In this document: in pieces, positions 43,020-57,604 of the stretch | Numbering within the stretch: the stretch's first letter is position 1 | Layout: every line of letters starts with the position of its first letter | DNA from: Zychaea mexicana | Lineage: Eukaryota > Mucoromycota > Mucoromycetes > Mucorales > Lichtheimiaceae | Assembly: GCF_025766255.1 (NCBI RefSeq) | Contig: NW_026516727.1 | Span: forward strand, 207,332 to 271,331 | Length of the DNA stretch: 64,000 nt | Direction of reading: 5' to 3' | Notes under the pieces: model-generated | Seen by the model: the letters and a program-made list of their open reading frames with translations, nothing else | Told to the model about the DNA's origin: nothing | The model's database searches: none | Made by a program: the position numbers and the translations under genes

Positions 43020-45630
43020 ATCTTGTAGAAGACGGTCGTTTACTGATAGCGGGGGAAGCTCACCAAACGGGCAAGCCTCAGTGGACATGGCCATATCTTG
43101 TTTTCGTGTACCAGTGATCTCGTATGAAAACGTCGCGAAAACGCCGTTGGGACGATATCGCGAGAGTTCACTCCAACGCTGTGAAATGGGTAAAGAGCTC
43201 GGATCATCCAATTGGATAAGCCATTGCCTGCCTATAGCAAGAGACGTAAATCAGTTTCTGTTTCTTGGAGGGAAATTTATATACAGACTTACAACCGAAA
43301 AGCAAACTTATAGACCGCGGCCTTGTCATCGGTTTTAACAAATTACATCTCAGTCTCGCTAAATGGTCGTCTACACACTCCCATGGATTTTCACTCTAGT
43401 GGTCATCGACACCTGTGCTTGTCTCGAGAGCTGTAAGTACTCTGTGATCCTAATATGTATGTCAAGCGCACAAACATATACGCTGCAATACATTCAAAGC
43501 ACACATTTTATGGGAACAACGCACTGCTAACTATACATAACACATTGTACAAATTTATTTAAAAAGAATATTTGCTACATATTGCCACCCAAGAGATTGG
43601 GAAATAGTCGAGCAACACCACGCCCATGCGGTTGTCAGAGTGTATAAAATGCTTTTACGATACTGGACAATAAAGCGAAGCAGACTGAGCATTTCTAGGT
43701 TACCACTAAACGTGTTTTGGAGAAGTGCTCTACCGGTTACGGTACTACCGTTGGCAGCGACGCACAAAAGCGAGCGAATCAGCTTTGAAATGCTCTGAAA
43801 GAATCAATGTGCACTTGCGATACGCAAACGCTGTGTCATCTCTTTTTAAAAAATCTTTGAATGCAATCTTTTTGTCTATGATAGCTTCTTTGGTGTTTGC
43901 TTCCAAGTACAACTATTTGTACTGTGTGTAGCAGTGATGTTATTTGTTTCTCGTCTTTTTTCTTCAGAAGAAAGTTTACATTGTCCGATTATCGATTGTT
44001 GTACATAAAAATCTAAGGTTTTGACATTGCAGAAGGTGTAGTATACTAAACATATATGTAATTTAGCTAATAGTGTGTAATAAAGAGATCTTTATATAAA
44101 CCAAAATTTTATGTAATGTAGCCAGGTGGTTCTTGGTTTTTGAACAGCTGTCGCATACGCCTCCCATCTTTTCAAAATACATACATGCTTATTTAAAATA
44201 ACTTTAAGTCCCGGAAGGACGATGTAAATGCACATACACAAGGATGCAAGTGATATATTTTAACTGTCGTCATACTAATAGCTTTACGTACTATCCCATA
44301 GATTACCGTGATATATTTCGCTCCCTGCTTCGACAGCTAAGACTCGATTATTACAACCACATTCGTTGCAGTAAAATGCATACCAAATATATCGAGTTAA
44401 CAATGTGTCCTAGTATCATACAGATGCTAGTATGCTCCATCAAGAAGCGGACTGATCCGTTACAGTTAAACGGACGGATGTAATTGAAAGATAGCGCAAG
44501 CTTCTGTATTCCATCAAAGCTCGCATTCCTTGGGTGGTGGCAAAGCAACCCACCCCTTTTATTTTTAAAATTTATGTTAATGGAGAGCCGATCGAGCAGT
44601 CTACACTTCCTCAGAGACTGGAATAAATGATCGTCCCAAAGGTATCCACCCCATAACCTAACGGATTGAAGACACATGTACGTTGTTAATAATGCTTGCG
44701 CAAATTCTTGAGCGCTAAACCTTTGGATTTAGTCGTTGTATATCTTCCAAGTCTTGTAAGTGCGGAAGGCTCAGCTGTAATATAAAGTCATTAATGTATG
44801 ATCGCCCTAGTCCAATGGGTATCGAGTCAGATTCATAGTCTGCAAAGTAAAATACAACGATTCTTTGTAGAACCCAGCAAATACGTAATTTAGATCAGAT
44901 CAAGAGCACGCTGCATCACAGTGGTAAGTATCATCAATAGGTAGGCCGGAGCTGCTATTGTTACTATTGTACTGGTGTATTGGAATGCGTGGCTGAAAGA
45001 GAAAGAATGCTGGCGACTTTTTTTTTTAGTAGGGCTCAAGTTTCTGGAGCTGACGGGGCAATGATTGTAAGCTGTCCCTAGAGTATGGGGTATATTTCGC
45101 TGCATCCTAGAGCAAGTGAGACCAAGTGTGGGATAATACCGTCGAGGAGTCAAGGTAAAAACAATGATGGATATCATCGGGTAATGGAGTGTATGTGTTT
45201 TTAAAAGCAAGAGGTGGATGATGATGCTGTGACATATCTGTTTTGATATTTCTGGACATTGAGTGCTGCGCTTCCGAAATGGTTGTACAAGAGTATCATT
45301 AAATTGCTTGCTAAAAGCGTTTGTGGAGCAAACTTCCTTCGCACTATCATCGCTGGTGTCAAGGATGGGGTCTGGTAATGCTCACCCAGCTCCTATGAAC
45401 TAATAAGTGCAGCAGCAGCAGTAATATCCACAGCGTCAGGAACGCGTACAGAAACGAGGATCGCAATGTGATCGCACCACACCTCTCGGACTAGAGGACC
45501 AAGCAAAATTTTAAAGCACGGTGGGGTGAATCGTATTGTTCAAATACAACCACAGATATAAAACACAACTTTGACCGCCGTTATGTAACACGGAATTGAG
45601 CCCACTTTTAGCGCCAGCAGTTATACTGTA
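43020..45630. other. Gene-poor stretch
   Basis: Only isolated short frames are present. A minus-strand piece at 43017-43230 (RYRPNGVFATFSYEITGTRK) has some coding character but no recognisable neighbours. I see no RNA gene or clear repeat. Confidence 0.4.
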
Positions 45631-45639
45631 ATTACCTCC

Positions 45640-46680
45640 CTAGAGCAGAAAACTCCTGCAATAATGTATGGTGCGCAACAATGGAGCAACTTTGCGGATC
45701 AGCAAATGAAGACAAGGAACCAAGCAATACAGAAAAGGAAGACGATAACGAGGTTGGAAAACATGGTATTGACGCAGTGATGCCAATGAAGATGATAGCT
45801 GGCGGGCAGCGGCGATATGGAGCACCCCAACTGCTAGTATTAGTGTCAATGAAGTTGACGTTTGGAGTCATACTACCAGTATGTATTAATACCAAGCATG
45901 TAGGACCAATGATAAAAGCTGGCGTGCTAATAGTGGTGGCGCAGACGCAAGCTGCATAGCAGCCGAAAAAGTGATATCAAGGTGTCTGCGGGAAGCGACA
46001 CAGCACGTATCACCCACGTGGGTTGCTGCAGGTGGCTTCAAGGATGACGACACTCGAACCATGCTAGCCGGCAAAAGAGCGATACCAAACAGGCTTCGGG
46101 CGTTTCTAGTAGCTGGCGGCTGGCGCGTTGATGCAACGTGTGGTCAACTACAGCTAACGCTGACTAAGATACAAGGAGTCACAGTAGTCCAGAGAGCAAC
46201 GTGAATTCGTCGACAGAAGGCAATACTGAACGAACATCTGCACGAATTGCTGCAGACGTTTATGATACATAAGATTCTTGAAGCTATTCCAGCTGCAAAA
46301 ATGTTACCAAGAAAGCTGCAGAGAACAACAATAGCTGGCGTGCTGGTACTGTATGGAATACAACTGCATCCAATGCTAATGATGGTGCAAGGAGTCATAG
46401 CAGCCCGAAGAGCGAAATAAAATCACTGCTGAGAAATGATATAGTAGGATGAGCATTGGCTATATGGGTTGCAGCGGGCAGTAAAGCCCAATGGAAGAAG
46501 CTATAACAATGAAATAAACAATGCTAAGCAACCAGATGATGCTCAGAAAGCGTCTGCTACATCAAACACCACTGTCACCCATGGTACTCCTAACAGCTCA
46601 GCGACCAACCACGCCGCAACAAAGAGCAATGGCCAACAAAGGAGTAATGGAAAAAATGACAGCTGACGGCAGCGGCAACT
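45640..46680. other. Decayed repetitive sequence with AGCTGGCG motifs
   Basis: The motif ATAGCTGGCG / AAAGCTGGCG / GTAGCTGGCG recurs at irregular spacing (near 45798, 45917, 46110, 46330), with other loosely repeated GCAGC stretches. No frame stays open. It looks like an old coding or satellite repeat too diverged to classify. Confidence 0.35.
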
Positions 46681-47908
46681 TGATTTAGCAATGAAGCCGT
46701 GGTCAATACCAACGACGACCATAACGACATAACGGCCTACTCGAATACCAGCGATCATCTATATTCTATTTTAACCGATGAACCCAATTGCAATACCATC
46801 AAGTCGAAAAAAACAAACGGGTTTGAGTCTCCAGATGAAGCTAGATGGTAGGCATATGTAAGACAGCACTTTTAAGCGGTGGCAGAAAAGTGAGGATCAT
46901 AACATGAGCTCTGTAAACATCAAACAAGCGGCTCCACCATTTAGTTCAAAAAGACGGTGAAACATGCACCTAAATATACGGATAATATCAATTCTGTCCC
47001 TGGACAATTAAATATTCTAGATCAAGGATATTTGCAGCTATATGATTTTTGCGTGTGCTTTTGAGTTCTTGGACGATATCAATATACTTTGGTTAATAGG
47101 TAAATAACTCTATTGTTAATAACGACGATAACTCTTTAGATAAACCATATTAAGGTAAATGAATATGTTGTGTGTCCTTTGTCGGGTTGCCGCGCTTTTG
47201 GAGAACGTAATCAGATAAGCGAATTCATCATAAAACTTTTGCCATACAGTCTTCGGACTTGCGTCGGTTTCTTTGAGCCGCTGAGAACTGCTATTGTAAC
47301 TTTAGCGATTATGGCGGCGAATATTGCGACGCTGGAAATTTCGTTATTTAGTTATAGAAGCTGCTGTAGCGGCGACTAGCTATACTGGCCCACCAAGATT
47401 AGCTTTAGCGAATCTGCTGGAGATGCTCTGAGCTTTTTGATCCTTCAACCCAAACTTCATGAAATTACCATATCGGTTAAAAGATTTATAATGATTGAGG
47501 TTAGGCGAATTCCTTGAACCGGAAGGATAACTTGTCCTACACGGGTCATTAATCTTCAGAGTGCTTTATGTATGCATGCCGTATCTCACATATTCAAACA
47601 TTATGCGCTCGAGCTATTGTGCACACGCATTTTAATAACGATATGTTCAAAGTAAACCCAGTGGTAATTCTTTCTACCTATGATTTCTTTGAGTGAACCG
47701 TATAGTTTATGTTAAGTTTTAAAGTAGCTGCTCGTAGTTCGTCGGTTGGAAATTGTGTACGTCTATTAGTATGTATGAAGAACAGACATGATTTGAACTA
47801 CATAGCAGAGCGAGCAGATTTTTGATTTCTGCGTACCGTATCTCCGACAGTTTTCTCGCTTTCTTTCTGCTAAAACGGCTTGTTGCAAGCAAACGCGGCA
47901 CACCAATC
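46680..47908. other. Intergenic, upstream of the elongin-B-like gene
   Basis: No supportable gene or repeat was seen. The last few hundred bases are the presumed promoter of the gene at 47909. Confidence 0.4.
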
Positions 47909-48377
47909 ATGCCACAAGGAAAGCTGCTCTACATTCGCGCCAGACGGAGTAAAACCGTTGTATTTCTCTGCTACGAATCAAACGATTCCATTGAAAATCT
48001 TAAGCAGAAATTGTGCGCAGCTCAGCCAGGCTGCGACAAATCGCCAGATCAAATCCGCATCTATGCCCGACGTTCCGATCAGTACACAATTTTGATCGAT
48101 TCCGATTCAGTGTCAAGCGCAGGGCTGGAAAGCGAGTCCGATATCTACTTTGTGTATCACAGTCAAGGTGAATAGTAGATGAGAAATTCTTTGTTGTTGT
48201 CCACCAATAGAGACTCACGCGTACTACACGCATCAAATAACAGGAAAATGGGAAGAAGTTCATACTGAAGCATATGAGCCACTGGATGAAGGAGCCGCCG
48301 GCGAAGAGGAGCAGGACGTGGACATGCATGCAGAGATATCACACACACGAAAAGAAAAAGGAAAGGGACGAGCATAG
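47909..48377 (+). CDS. Ubiquitin-like protein resembling elongin B
   Basis: Two exons, 47909-48167 and 48211-48377, give 141 residues. The start MPQGKLLYIRARRSKTVVFL opens a beta-grasp pattern: a short strand, KTVVF strand, a helix (SIENLKQKLCAAQ), DQIRIYARRSDQYTILIDSD and a final strand IYFVYHSQGE. This order matches elongin B, where MxVFLMIRRHKTTIF is followed by an ELKR helix. The second exon adds ITGKWEEVHTEAYEPLDEGA and an acidic, then Lys/Arg tail. Elongin B works with elongin C in transcription elongation and in cullin ubiquitin ligases; that role is inferred. The gene converges on LTN1, with 78 bp between the stops. Confidence 0.5.
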
Positions 48378-48455
48378 TGTGATGACGGTCAATCAATAAA
48401 AAAAAGTCTAAGTTTATTTTCTTTTACTGTACAAGAAGGTGGGATGGTTATGAAA

Positions 48456-51400
48456 CTAGAATACGGTTCTGCATAGAGGGCAGCTGGCTGAGTTAGAGGA
48501 ACGGAACCACTACGTAAAAAAAAAGGATGGTCAGTTTTCCAGTTATCATTTACTTTTTAAAAGGGAGAGAGCGGAAAATAGATCATGCAGTACCTTATAC
48601 AAGCAGCTGGCATGGAATTTGTTCTTGCAGGTGCGGCACTGCTTTCTGGGTATGGATCGATCCTGAGCGCTGATAATCGAGTAACAGATTGTACAGTCTT
48701 CAACGCCACCGAAGTGCAAGTTGACGTTTCGCTTGAACACCGTTAAAGCATCGACTATGTTGCCGTTCTAATAGAAAAACAAATGTGGTTAGGATCTTTC
48801 TACGCAGACGTGATGACTATGTAGCACGTTTATATACCTGTGACCCAATCACTGCTGCAACGGAGAACATCCATCCTCGCCACTGTTTATCGCTCACGCC
48901 AACCTTTTGTACGCCTTCTACATCTATTTGTCGTAAGGGGAAGTTGCTCGGCAGCTTGATCGCAATCTGCATATCTTGTTCATCTACACGATAGGTCGCG
49001 GAAACTTCACTAGCTGCTCGGAGTGCTTTTACAGTGAACTCATTGCTGTCGTTGTCCTCGAGCAACGTCTTGATATCATCTCGCGCCAGCAGATCAAGTT
49101 CGCTGTTAATCAACATGGCGCTAAAGTTCTTTTCCGTATAGCTACATAGTAACATAGTTTTTCTATTAAAATGACTTTGTTTCTCGGGTTTGAATGGCTC
49201 TCCAAATTTGATGCATACTTCTCGACACCGATTGTCAGTTGTCGGTTCTTACAATCGACCCACCATTGCCTTTAACATAAAGGATGCAGTAAGTTAGAAC
49301 ATGGAACTAGCGATATAGACCATCATAGAACGTACCGTATTAACGATGGAATGTGTTTCAATGCACGGTAATACAGATGTGCAGCCATGACTTGGTAACT
49401 AATTTCATGTGCAGAGTCGAAGCCTAATGGATTGTGGTAAGTTTTTTTCTGAACAATTTTGTTCCTCTCGAATAAAGGCGCTCACCATCTACTTCATATT
49501 CATCAATTTCCCACAAGGATAGATCGAAAGGCTGGATCTTTGGGCCAACCCCTACACCAAGAATTTTGAAGACAAATGGCATGAGTTTGGCAACAGCAGC
49601 AGCATCCTTCAGCTGTGCAGTATACTCTTGTTTAAGACGGAACGTCTGAGAAATAATAGTGTTAGAATATTATCAAGGGTAATCTTTCTTTTTCCATTTC
49701 AATAAAGATTGAACTTACAATGTTAGTGAAGTGATCAAACATAATCAGCCATACTAGCATGTATCCAAATACATCGTGTAATGCCTAGAAATAACAATCA
49801 TGAGATAACGCCCCTTTTAAACATGTTTACATCGAATTGTACCTGTTCATCAAAAGGCAACGAGTGCCAATTCGAAAAGTCAGGGGGGTTGATCATGTAT
49901 TCAAAGATGGCTTTTTCGATATTCGCCTTATCTTGGTTATCATCATCTATCAGAAGATAGTTTAGTGGGATGTATATCGTCTAGCTTCACATGTGTTCTC
50001 CCATTACCATTTGTAGCACTGAACTCTAAACGCACGGATAACTCTTGCACAATGTGTGTAACATGAATTTCTAATAATTTAAAGGCGCGCTTCTGCAACG
50101 CTTCGTTCGATGCTTTTAATAATACGGCGATCTATATTGCACTTTACATATTAGCAAAACTATCTCTAGCATCTTTCCAACAAATCAACAACTTACGTCC
50201 GAAATATTGGACGATTCCAGTAAGACACTTGAAGGAACATCTTCAACAAGATCGGCTAATAGTTCTTGGTATATAATTTTTGGCTTAGTGGGGGAAGTGG
50301 CTGAGACATTGAGTCCTACAACATTTGATTAAGTCAATAAAACCATAGCACGCTCAAACACAAAAAAAGCGGATTTTACCTCCTTCCTTAATAAACAGCT
50401 TTAATAAAGTTTCATAGAATTGCGGTCCTTGATCATCAAGAGTTGCAAACAAATCTGCGATTCCCTCATAAGCGAGATTTTTCAAAGTTGAAAACAGCTG
50501 TGCTGCGTAATGTACGAAAGGCAATTCCTCATCAAGCTGGGGGTCGCTGTACTATAAGCCAAATATATCAGAAACGTCATCTTCTTCAAACAGTAGAGTA
50601 AACTTACAGTGACCCATTCATAGCTTCTTTCTAAAAAAAACTCCCATTGCCCACCCGATACGTCTTTAACCGATTTGGCGATAACGATGAAGAGTTGAGC
50701 GAGTTGCACCAGAATGCGGGCACGTTGATATAGCTCAAAATCATCCAGTGCAGAATCATCCTCGAACCATTTGCGAATAGTAAGGACGAGGTGCATCAAA
50801 CGTTGTGGAGGAATAGAGATAGCATCACCATGCTCCAATGCAGTTGCATTGAGAAGCACGAGCAACTTCCATGCTAAAGAAGTAGGTAACGTCAGAAAAA
50901 TCATTGTAATGGTATAGCTAAAAGTATTTTTGATGAAAATTACCTTTCCCACTGTCGTCAGCAAAATCACCCAAGTTTGAAATGCCAGAAAGTTTACTTG
51001 TGAGGTCGCTTTGCAAGTTCTTGTATCCAGCTTCTTGTGAGATCTCGTTCTTGATGGCATTAGTAACGGCTACTTTGATGGGCAACTTGACTATACAGTA
51101 GAACAAAGTAAATAACGAGATCAAACCTTATTTTAAAGCAGCACATAATGTCAACTTACGTTCTGTCGCTTCTGCTTTCACGAGACCCAGCCAATAAGGC
51201 ACGCTATCACTCTTCAAACCAACTTGCGTCACGAGTTTTCTCAAAACGCTTTCAACCACTGCGCCTGACATTGCGTCGGTAAGAGTCGTTTCAACACCAT
51301 GACTGCCAGTATCAGTACGCATAAGCTTTGCGACAAATGACATAAAACTGTCGCTATCCTTGGTAGACCCCGGGTTGGTGACCGCAGAATATAAGATCTT

Positions 51401-54400
51401 GTACCAAGAATGTCCAGACTCGGTTACCAGTACCGTCTCAAAGCGATAATCGAAAATGTAATTTACTCGTTGAAGGAACTCTAGCACAATAGGTGTACTC
51501 CCTGCTATGCTAGAGTTCCAGATCCGAGAGCTTCCAGGAATATCCAATCCGTATTGACATTCAACGCTTGACAGCATCAAGTGCTGCATAATCCACTCTC
51601 GGTCATTACCGTCAAAGAACTCATCAGGGCCGATTCGAACCACGTATTCAGCAACGGAAAAGATAAGACGACCATAGGCGCTCAAACCCAATGTATCGTA
51701 TGATACTGGCATCAGTTCGTCACTGTCAACGGGAGGAGTTTGTATCAGGCCAACATATTTGTCAAGTACGTTGAGCGTAAGGAGGTTTGAAGTGTGTTGT
51801 GAAAATGGTGCGCGCACGATTTCCCAGCCCTTGGGATCCCCGAGCAGTGTCACCAAGGCATCCTTGAAACCTTGACTACCGACCGTGTAGAAGCTGCTGA
51901 GAAGTTTGTCTACACGATGTAAAATAGCAGATGGGCTATGAACGGAGTGGTTAATTTGCAGTGCACGCTCTTTCATTGTACCGTTGTGACAAGTATACAC
52001 ACCTTTCTGAGCGAGTGACATCCGTAATTGAGTCCTTGATATGCAATAAAACAGGCTGGAATAAACGGGATCGGTAGGCGTCATCTTCTTCAGCAGTGCT
52101 CGTACAAATCATATCCCATACGGTCGACGCAGCATGTGTTATCATTTTGAGGCGTTCCTGACTTTCATCAGTTACATCAACAAACATACTTTCAAATACT
52201 TCAGTAGCGATGCCTTGCGCGGCTTTGTGGTCGAGCAGTTTGCAAGCTGATTGCGTGTTTTCCATGATGTTCTCCAGGATCACCATGACAGACAATGTAC
52301 TTTTGAGCAAGGTTTCATCCTTCGTAGCAGACTTTTGCTCTAAGAACTCGTGAAGTTTCTTGTGGAAACTGGCGAGGACGATGCTACATGCCTTCTCAGA
52401 AAATAGCGGATGTGCTAAAATCATACAAAGAGTCAGCTATGTTCTTGCAGAATTACATAACCGACATAAGTACAACATATCACTCACTTAAATGCACATT
52501 TAAACCGATGCTACCCAAATGTTGTAGTACATTATCTGGAACCTCCGAGGGTGTAGCAAGCTGATGGACGATGTATTTTTCAAACATGGCGTCAAGCTCA
52601 GCGCTTTGATAATCATTACTATTTTTGAGCTATTCGAGGTTAGGTCTATGCTTAAAACGATCATTTCGTCATAATTTTCTTACTTGTTCCAAAAATGCCA
52701 CCAGTGCCTTGGCTTGTTGACTATTGTTACAATCAATATCAGATATCTTCTTGATTGCGAGATTCCATAAGATGCATGCTTCGACAGCGTCAGATATGCG
52801 AGACATCAAACCAACATAGACGTATGAGAGAGATTCAAGTACGCTTTGGGAGTCTTCACTCAACAAAGGCAACAGGATCTTGGCTTGTTCAGTTATTTCC
52901 TAAATATCCGATGGATTAAATTTTCGGCTTCCAAGTACTATTTCATCCTTTGTGAAACTCACATTTAAGCTTGCCTCGTCCAAACAATCCCAGTATTTAT
53001 TCAAGATTTGACCAGACAATTGAAGTAGAGCTGGTGCTTTGTCTAAAGTAACAATGTGCAGTCAGTATTTCTCTTCAACAATCATCCACCACTTAGCTTA
53101 TATCCAACCTTTGTAAACTAGACTCGATGTGAAAGCTGCCAAAACCAAGCGCTTGGCAAACCCTGTTGTCCTGGCGAAAAGCTCGGATGATTTCTTTTCT
53201 GAGACAGGATCCAACTTGTTACGGATTTCGATGAAAAAACTGCCAACGTTATGGCAGAAATAACCAAAATCCAAAGCAAATCCTCGAGGAAGGGTGCAAT
53301 CGATGACTGTCTGGATCAAAAAGTTTTCTAGTTCGCTCCAAAAGGGGGGCATATAATCTGTCAAACAAGCAAAGAACACGTCTGCTTAGCATCGGCAGTG
53401 CACCACCGCATAATCATATGTACCAAAGAACATTCAAGTTACCCTTGACACTCTGAGTAGTGGCAAGCACAGAGAGATGCTTAGTCAAAATCGACACAAA
53501 CTTTGAGCCTGCTTTCTCTTCCGAAAATTCTTTCGATGATGCAAAACTTGTTTTCATCAAGTTTAAGAAAATCTCATTGATAAGATAAGATCCGCGATCT
53601 GTATCCGAGTTGCTATCAAAAAGAAACAAAAAAGGGCTTAGCTGGCTTGTAGTTATACCGAAACATGTGATACATTTTAAGTCAAGTATACCTTTTCGAA
53701 ACAGAAGCGTAAACAATGCACTCGGCATAAGCATTGATAAAAATATCACTGTTAGATTGATCAATGAACTCGCTAGATACGCCCTTCCAAAAGTTCGTAA
53801 ACAGTTCCTTGTAGAAAGAATGCTCGGACCGGATCTTGTCAAGTATGAATTAGAGCGTTAGCATCTCGCCGAGATCAATATTTGAAAGGAAATGATCTCT
53901 ATATTTCTTACCTCGGACGGCAGATTAGCTATGATGACCAGAATACTTGGATATCCAATACTGACTGCACCGTTTAAACCACCGCGAAGGAATGTAAAGA
54001 ACTTGGGCATAATAGCCTTCTTCCTCCCTGCAATAAGCCATGCTTCCGGGAATTCTGGATTTTTTTTATCAGCTTTCCTTCTCTTTTATATAGCTTTCGC
54101 AAGAATGGGAAAAGGATATAGCATTACCTTTGGTCAGCAAAAGAATAGCATCCCACATGTCTGAAAATGTTCCAGCCTCTTTTTCGGTTAGAAAGCTAGC
54201 GAACAAAGTGGAGCATACAGAATTCAAGCGCGTTGATAATATTCCTGGATCCATGCACAATTACTATTTTTTAATGTCCATTTCATACACATCAATCTAC
54301 ACAAAAGCATATGATCGTATTATCTTACCTTTCCACTGTATCAACAGTGTCTTTGTAAGACGATAAACAGACTTTCTGATGATTGGACTGTTGTGGCCCG

Positions 54401-55592
54401 CGAATTTCCATAGCGTTGGACTATCGAATAATGCATCATAATCTTCCATGTGCTTTTCTCTCTCTTTCTCTGGCAGTTTTTCTAGATTGCTTGAAAATAT
54501 CAGCAACATATCTACCTCAACGCCTTCCAATACAGCTACTATAGGACGTACCGATAACATGACAAACGCAATAGAAGCAGCAAGAGATCACTCGAGCGAA
54601 CTTTGCTGTCATATCTTCCTTAGTGATATGTCGTGGGTCACCTAACGGCCACACAATTCAGTAAATGGTAATCAATAATATAAGAGAGAAACGAATGTAA
54701 GTGAACGTACTGAGAGTATCTGGGGTTTTGGACAGGATCATTTCAGTAACGTATTCTAGAATATCCTTCTGACAGAATTCCAAAACACCCTGTCTTTTAT
54801 CCTCTGAGAACACGATCTACATGTCCAATTTAAGAGGTTAAAAAAGCGAAGTTGCATAATGAATAGGTATGGTATGTACCTCAAAAGAATTTCTCGCGGC
54901 CCGTGCAACATCCGGGCTTTGATCGAACATGGTGATCAACCAAGCTCCAATAAACTCTTTCAAATGAGGGGCAAGTTTCTTCTTAGCGTTCGTCGATATC
55001 AGCAAGTGAACGTTGTTGGCAGCCAAACGCACACGTCGGTCGACTTCGATCGTAAGCTTCGTGTACATTTTCGTCTGTCATCCAAGATCGTTGTTAGCTC
55101 TTTTGTCGTTTTTTTTAGTATGTACCCTACCCACAACCGAACGTTTTTATCGTACCCACGAAGAAACAACGGCAGGAACTGCATCCTTATTAGCCTTCAA
55201 GTAAGCTTCCAACTCTTCGAGCGCCTTTAGCTTGGTAACAGCATCGCGTTTCGAGATTTTCTTCAAGATCACCACAAGTTCAGCGTCTAAGCTGTTAGCT
55301 AATGAAAGAGTGTCGACGTCGGATCCGGGGGTTGCGACAGGCGATCCGGGGATTGCGCTGGCGAATTGGGCAAATCCACCCAGATTCTGAAAGCTTAAAG
55401 CATTGACGCTGCCACTGCTCGCTAAATCTGCTGCGCGACTAATATATAGACGCACCACGTACAAGAGTGAAAAAAGAATTAGTTGAACAGGCAGGAAAGA
55501 GTTGATCGTCTGTAGTAGCCACAATGTTTCAATTACCTGCTACTTGCAGGCTTCAGGCCTTTAACTTTGGGTTGCTTTGGAGGTTTTCCCAT
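48456..55592 (-). CDS. LTN1: E3 ubiquitin-protein ligase listerin
   Basis: A many-exon gene runs from ATG 55592 (MGKPPKQPKVKGLKPASS) to the stop at 48456-48458. The N-terminus has the family signature LKKISKRDAVTKLKALEELE, then KMYTKLTIEVDRRVRLAANN and APHLKEFIGAWLITMFDQSP. Helical-repeat exons fill the middle. The C-terminus has an RWD-like region (49155-48817) and a RING: EDCTICYSII, CRTCKNKFHASCLYK and, in the last small exon, WFRSSNSASCPLCRTVF. All RING cysteines and the His are present. Listerin ubiquitinates nascent chains on stalled 60S subunits in ribosome quality control. Exons of 100-950 bp alternate with introns of 40-80 bp. I saw no lesion in the exons checked. Confidence 0.93.
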
Positions 55593-55776
55593 TGCGATTG
55601 CGCGTAGAAGCAAAAGATCACAAAGCGTTCAAAAGAAGAACCTCGAAACAGAGAACTTAAAATACACAGACAGCCAATTTTCCAGTCCGACAGCGGTTTG
55701 AGTAGGATTTGATTACACAAAGTGTGCTTTATTATTATGCTTTAGTTTACAGAAAAAAATTATTACTGGTACAGAT

Positions 55777-57490
55777 TTAGTAGATACCTGTAAGAAAACA
55801 AAGTATAAAAAGAAGATTAGATCTCATACATTATTGAAAGATAATTGTAGGTCGATGTAAGGAACAGAGCCTAACTTACCGGGAATGATTCGGGATTTGA
55901 CAATACTGCAGTACTTATCCCAATCCTTGCCGTATTTGACGCGACAGCTATGATCGTCTCGTCGCTCTCGGTGGATCAACAAGATGGCAAAATAAATCGC
56001 ATAAAAGTATGGCACCACAGATCCAAATCCACATGGCAAGCACCATGACAATGCCATCAGCCAGTCACCGAGATAGTTTATATGACGAGACATACCCCAC
56101 CAGCTGGAAATGATAAGTTTGGTACCACGTTCAGTCTTCATGTACTTCAAATCTATGAGAGTTGAAAGCAAAACATCGTCATTAGCAGCTTGTATGTAGC
56201 GTTGTCAAATAAAACCTGAACTTACGCTTCACACTCGGAGATTCAGGATTATTGCGGAATGCATTCTTTTGTGAGTTAGCACTTCTGAAAATGAAATAGC
56301 CGAGGAAATTGAGACCAAGTACAAGTCCTAGTTCCAGATAGCTCATATCACGTGGATAGTCGACGAGATAGCGAGCTTGGATCGTGTAAGTCATTGGGAC
56401 CCAAGTGTACAATCCAAACGCAAGCATAAAGCCAAAACCGTCTAATATATAACAAAACGAAAATAATAAGTTGAAAATTTTGGCACATCTGTCTATTAAT
56501 GATGCATGTCTCCTTACCTGTCGTAACATCCATGGTAGTAAGAGCAGCTTCTTCGTTCCAAAGCGAATCAAGAACATAAAATGAGTGGAAGAACAAGATC
56601 AAGCCCATCGAATTGGTAACGCGGTCAAGGTCAGCATATTGCTTGACAGCAAAGCACACATTCAGAACAACCCATCCGATCAGTCCAGGTCGAAGTTCGG
56701 TGAAGAATTTGATATCGAAATCGCCGATGCGTGGGTTCAATTCTCTGCCTATCATATACTAGCGATATAAAAATAAGTATGTTAACCACTAGCAAACCCA
56801 TGGGTGGTGGATAACGACAATAGTTCCCGAGATATGGATAACGTACGTCGTAAAGAGGGTTGCCTGTGTTGCCTCCGAGGGCCAAAAGTGCACCCGGTTT
56901 AAAGCTCTTGAGGTACACGTACAAGGAAATGATGTAGCTGAATAGAATTGACGCGACGACGAGACCGACCCAGTGGTTGTAGATGAAAAGCAAAGGCTCG
57001 ATACTTCCGTACTGATACAAGAGGAAACCGCCGAATGCAAAGACGTTGTGGAAAGTACGGAAACCTACGCGCATAAACAGTTTCCATTCATAATTGGTTT
57101 CATTGCCTTGATATGCTTGAATTCTCTGCGGTATTCGCGCTTACCGTTCATACGGTATTTAAGAATTTGACCGTTTCGTAGTTTGGTACCGGGAACAACG
57201 TCACCGTCCAAAACTAAAGCGTAGATTACTAGAATAGTAATAAAACCAAGGTACACGAGGATGGCAACAGGGTCAATGAGCGTTTTCGCGAATTCCAGCG
57301 AGAACAAATCCGAAAAGTAACCCTTTGGGTCTGCCAACAAAAACTGCGATGGATAGCCGGTAGCATTGCAGCAGATCGCAAAGAACAAGACGAGCAGTGG
57401 CAAAGCTGTGACAAAACCAAAGGCTCCCACAGGTCCGAGAAACTCGTAACGAGTTGTTTTTGGATTCAGTTCTTCCCCACTCGAAGCCAT
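55777..57490 (-). CDS. ERG24: Delta(14)-sterol reductase
   Basis: A multi-exon membrane protein starts at ATG 57490 (MASSGEELNPKTTRYEFLGP) and ends with an 11 bp final exon (55777-55787) that completes RIIPG-IY. Family motifs in order: FLGPVGAFG, PGALLALGGNTGNPLYD, GRELNPRIGDFDIKFFTELR, SWWGMSRHINYLGDWLMALS, LLIHRERRDDH, and CRVKYGKDWDKYCSIV with RIIPG. Many hydrophobic segments fit about eight to ten membrane spans in the endoplasmic reticulum. It reduces the C14-C15 double bond in ergosterol synthesis with NADPH. The join after LKYRMN needs a short (about 38 bp) intron and is the least certain splice. Confidence 0.92.
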
Positions 57491-57604
57491 TTGAAGTGAT
57501 GAAGAAGGTTAAACAAGAAGAAAAGCACGCTTTCTGAAGTCTATTACGCGGAGTTCACTTATATACAAGACATACAATTCGGCATCAGGTGCCGAATGTC
57601 AATC

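Noticed and set aside
45632..46398. Overlapping ORFs in the AGCTGGCG-rich region as a secreted repeat protein
   Set aside because: No frame stays open across repeats and different frames carry similar peptides; it looks decayed.
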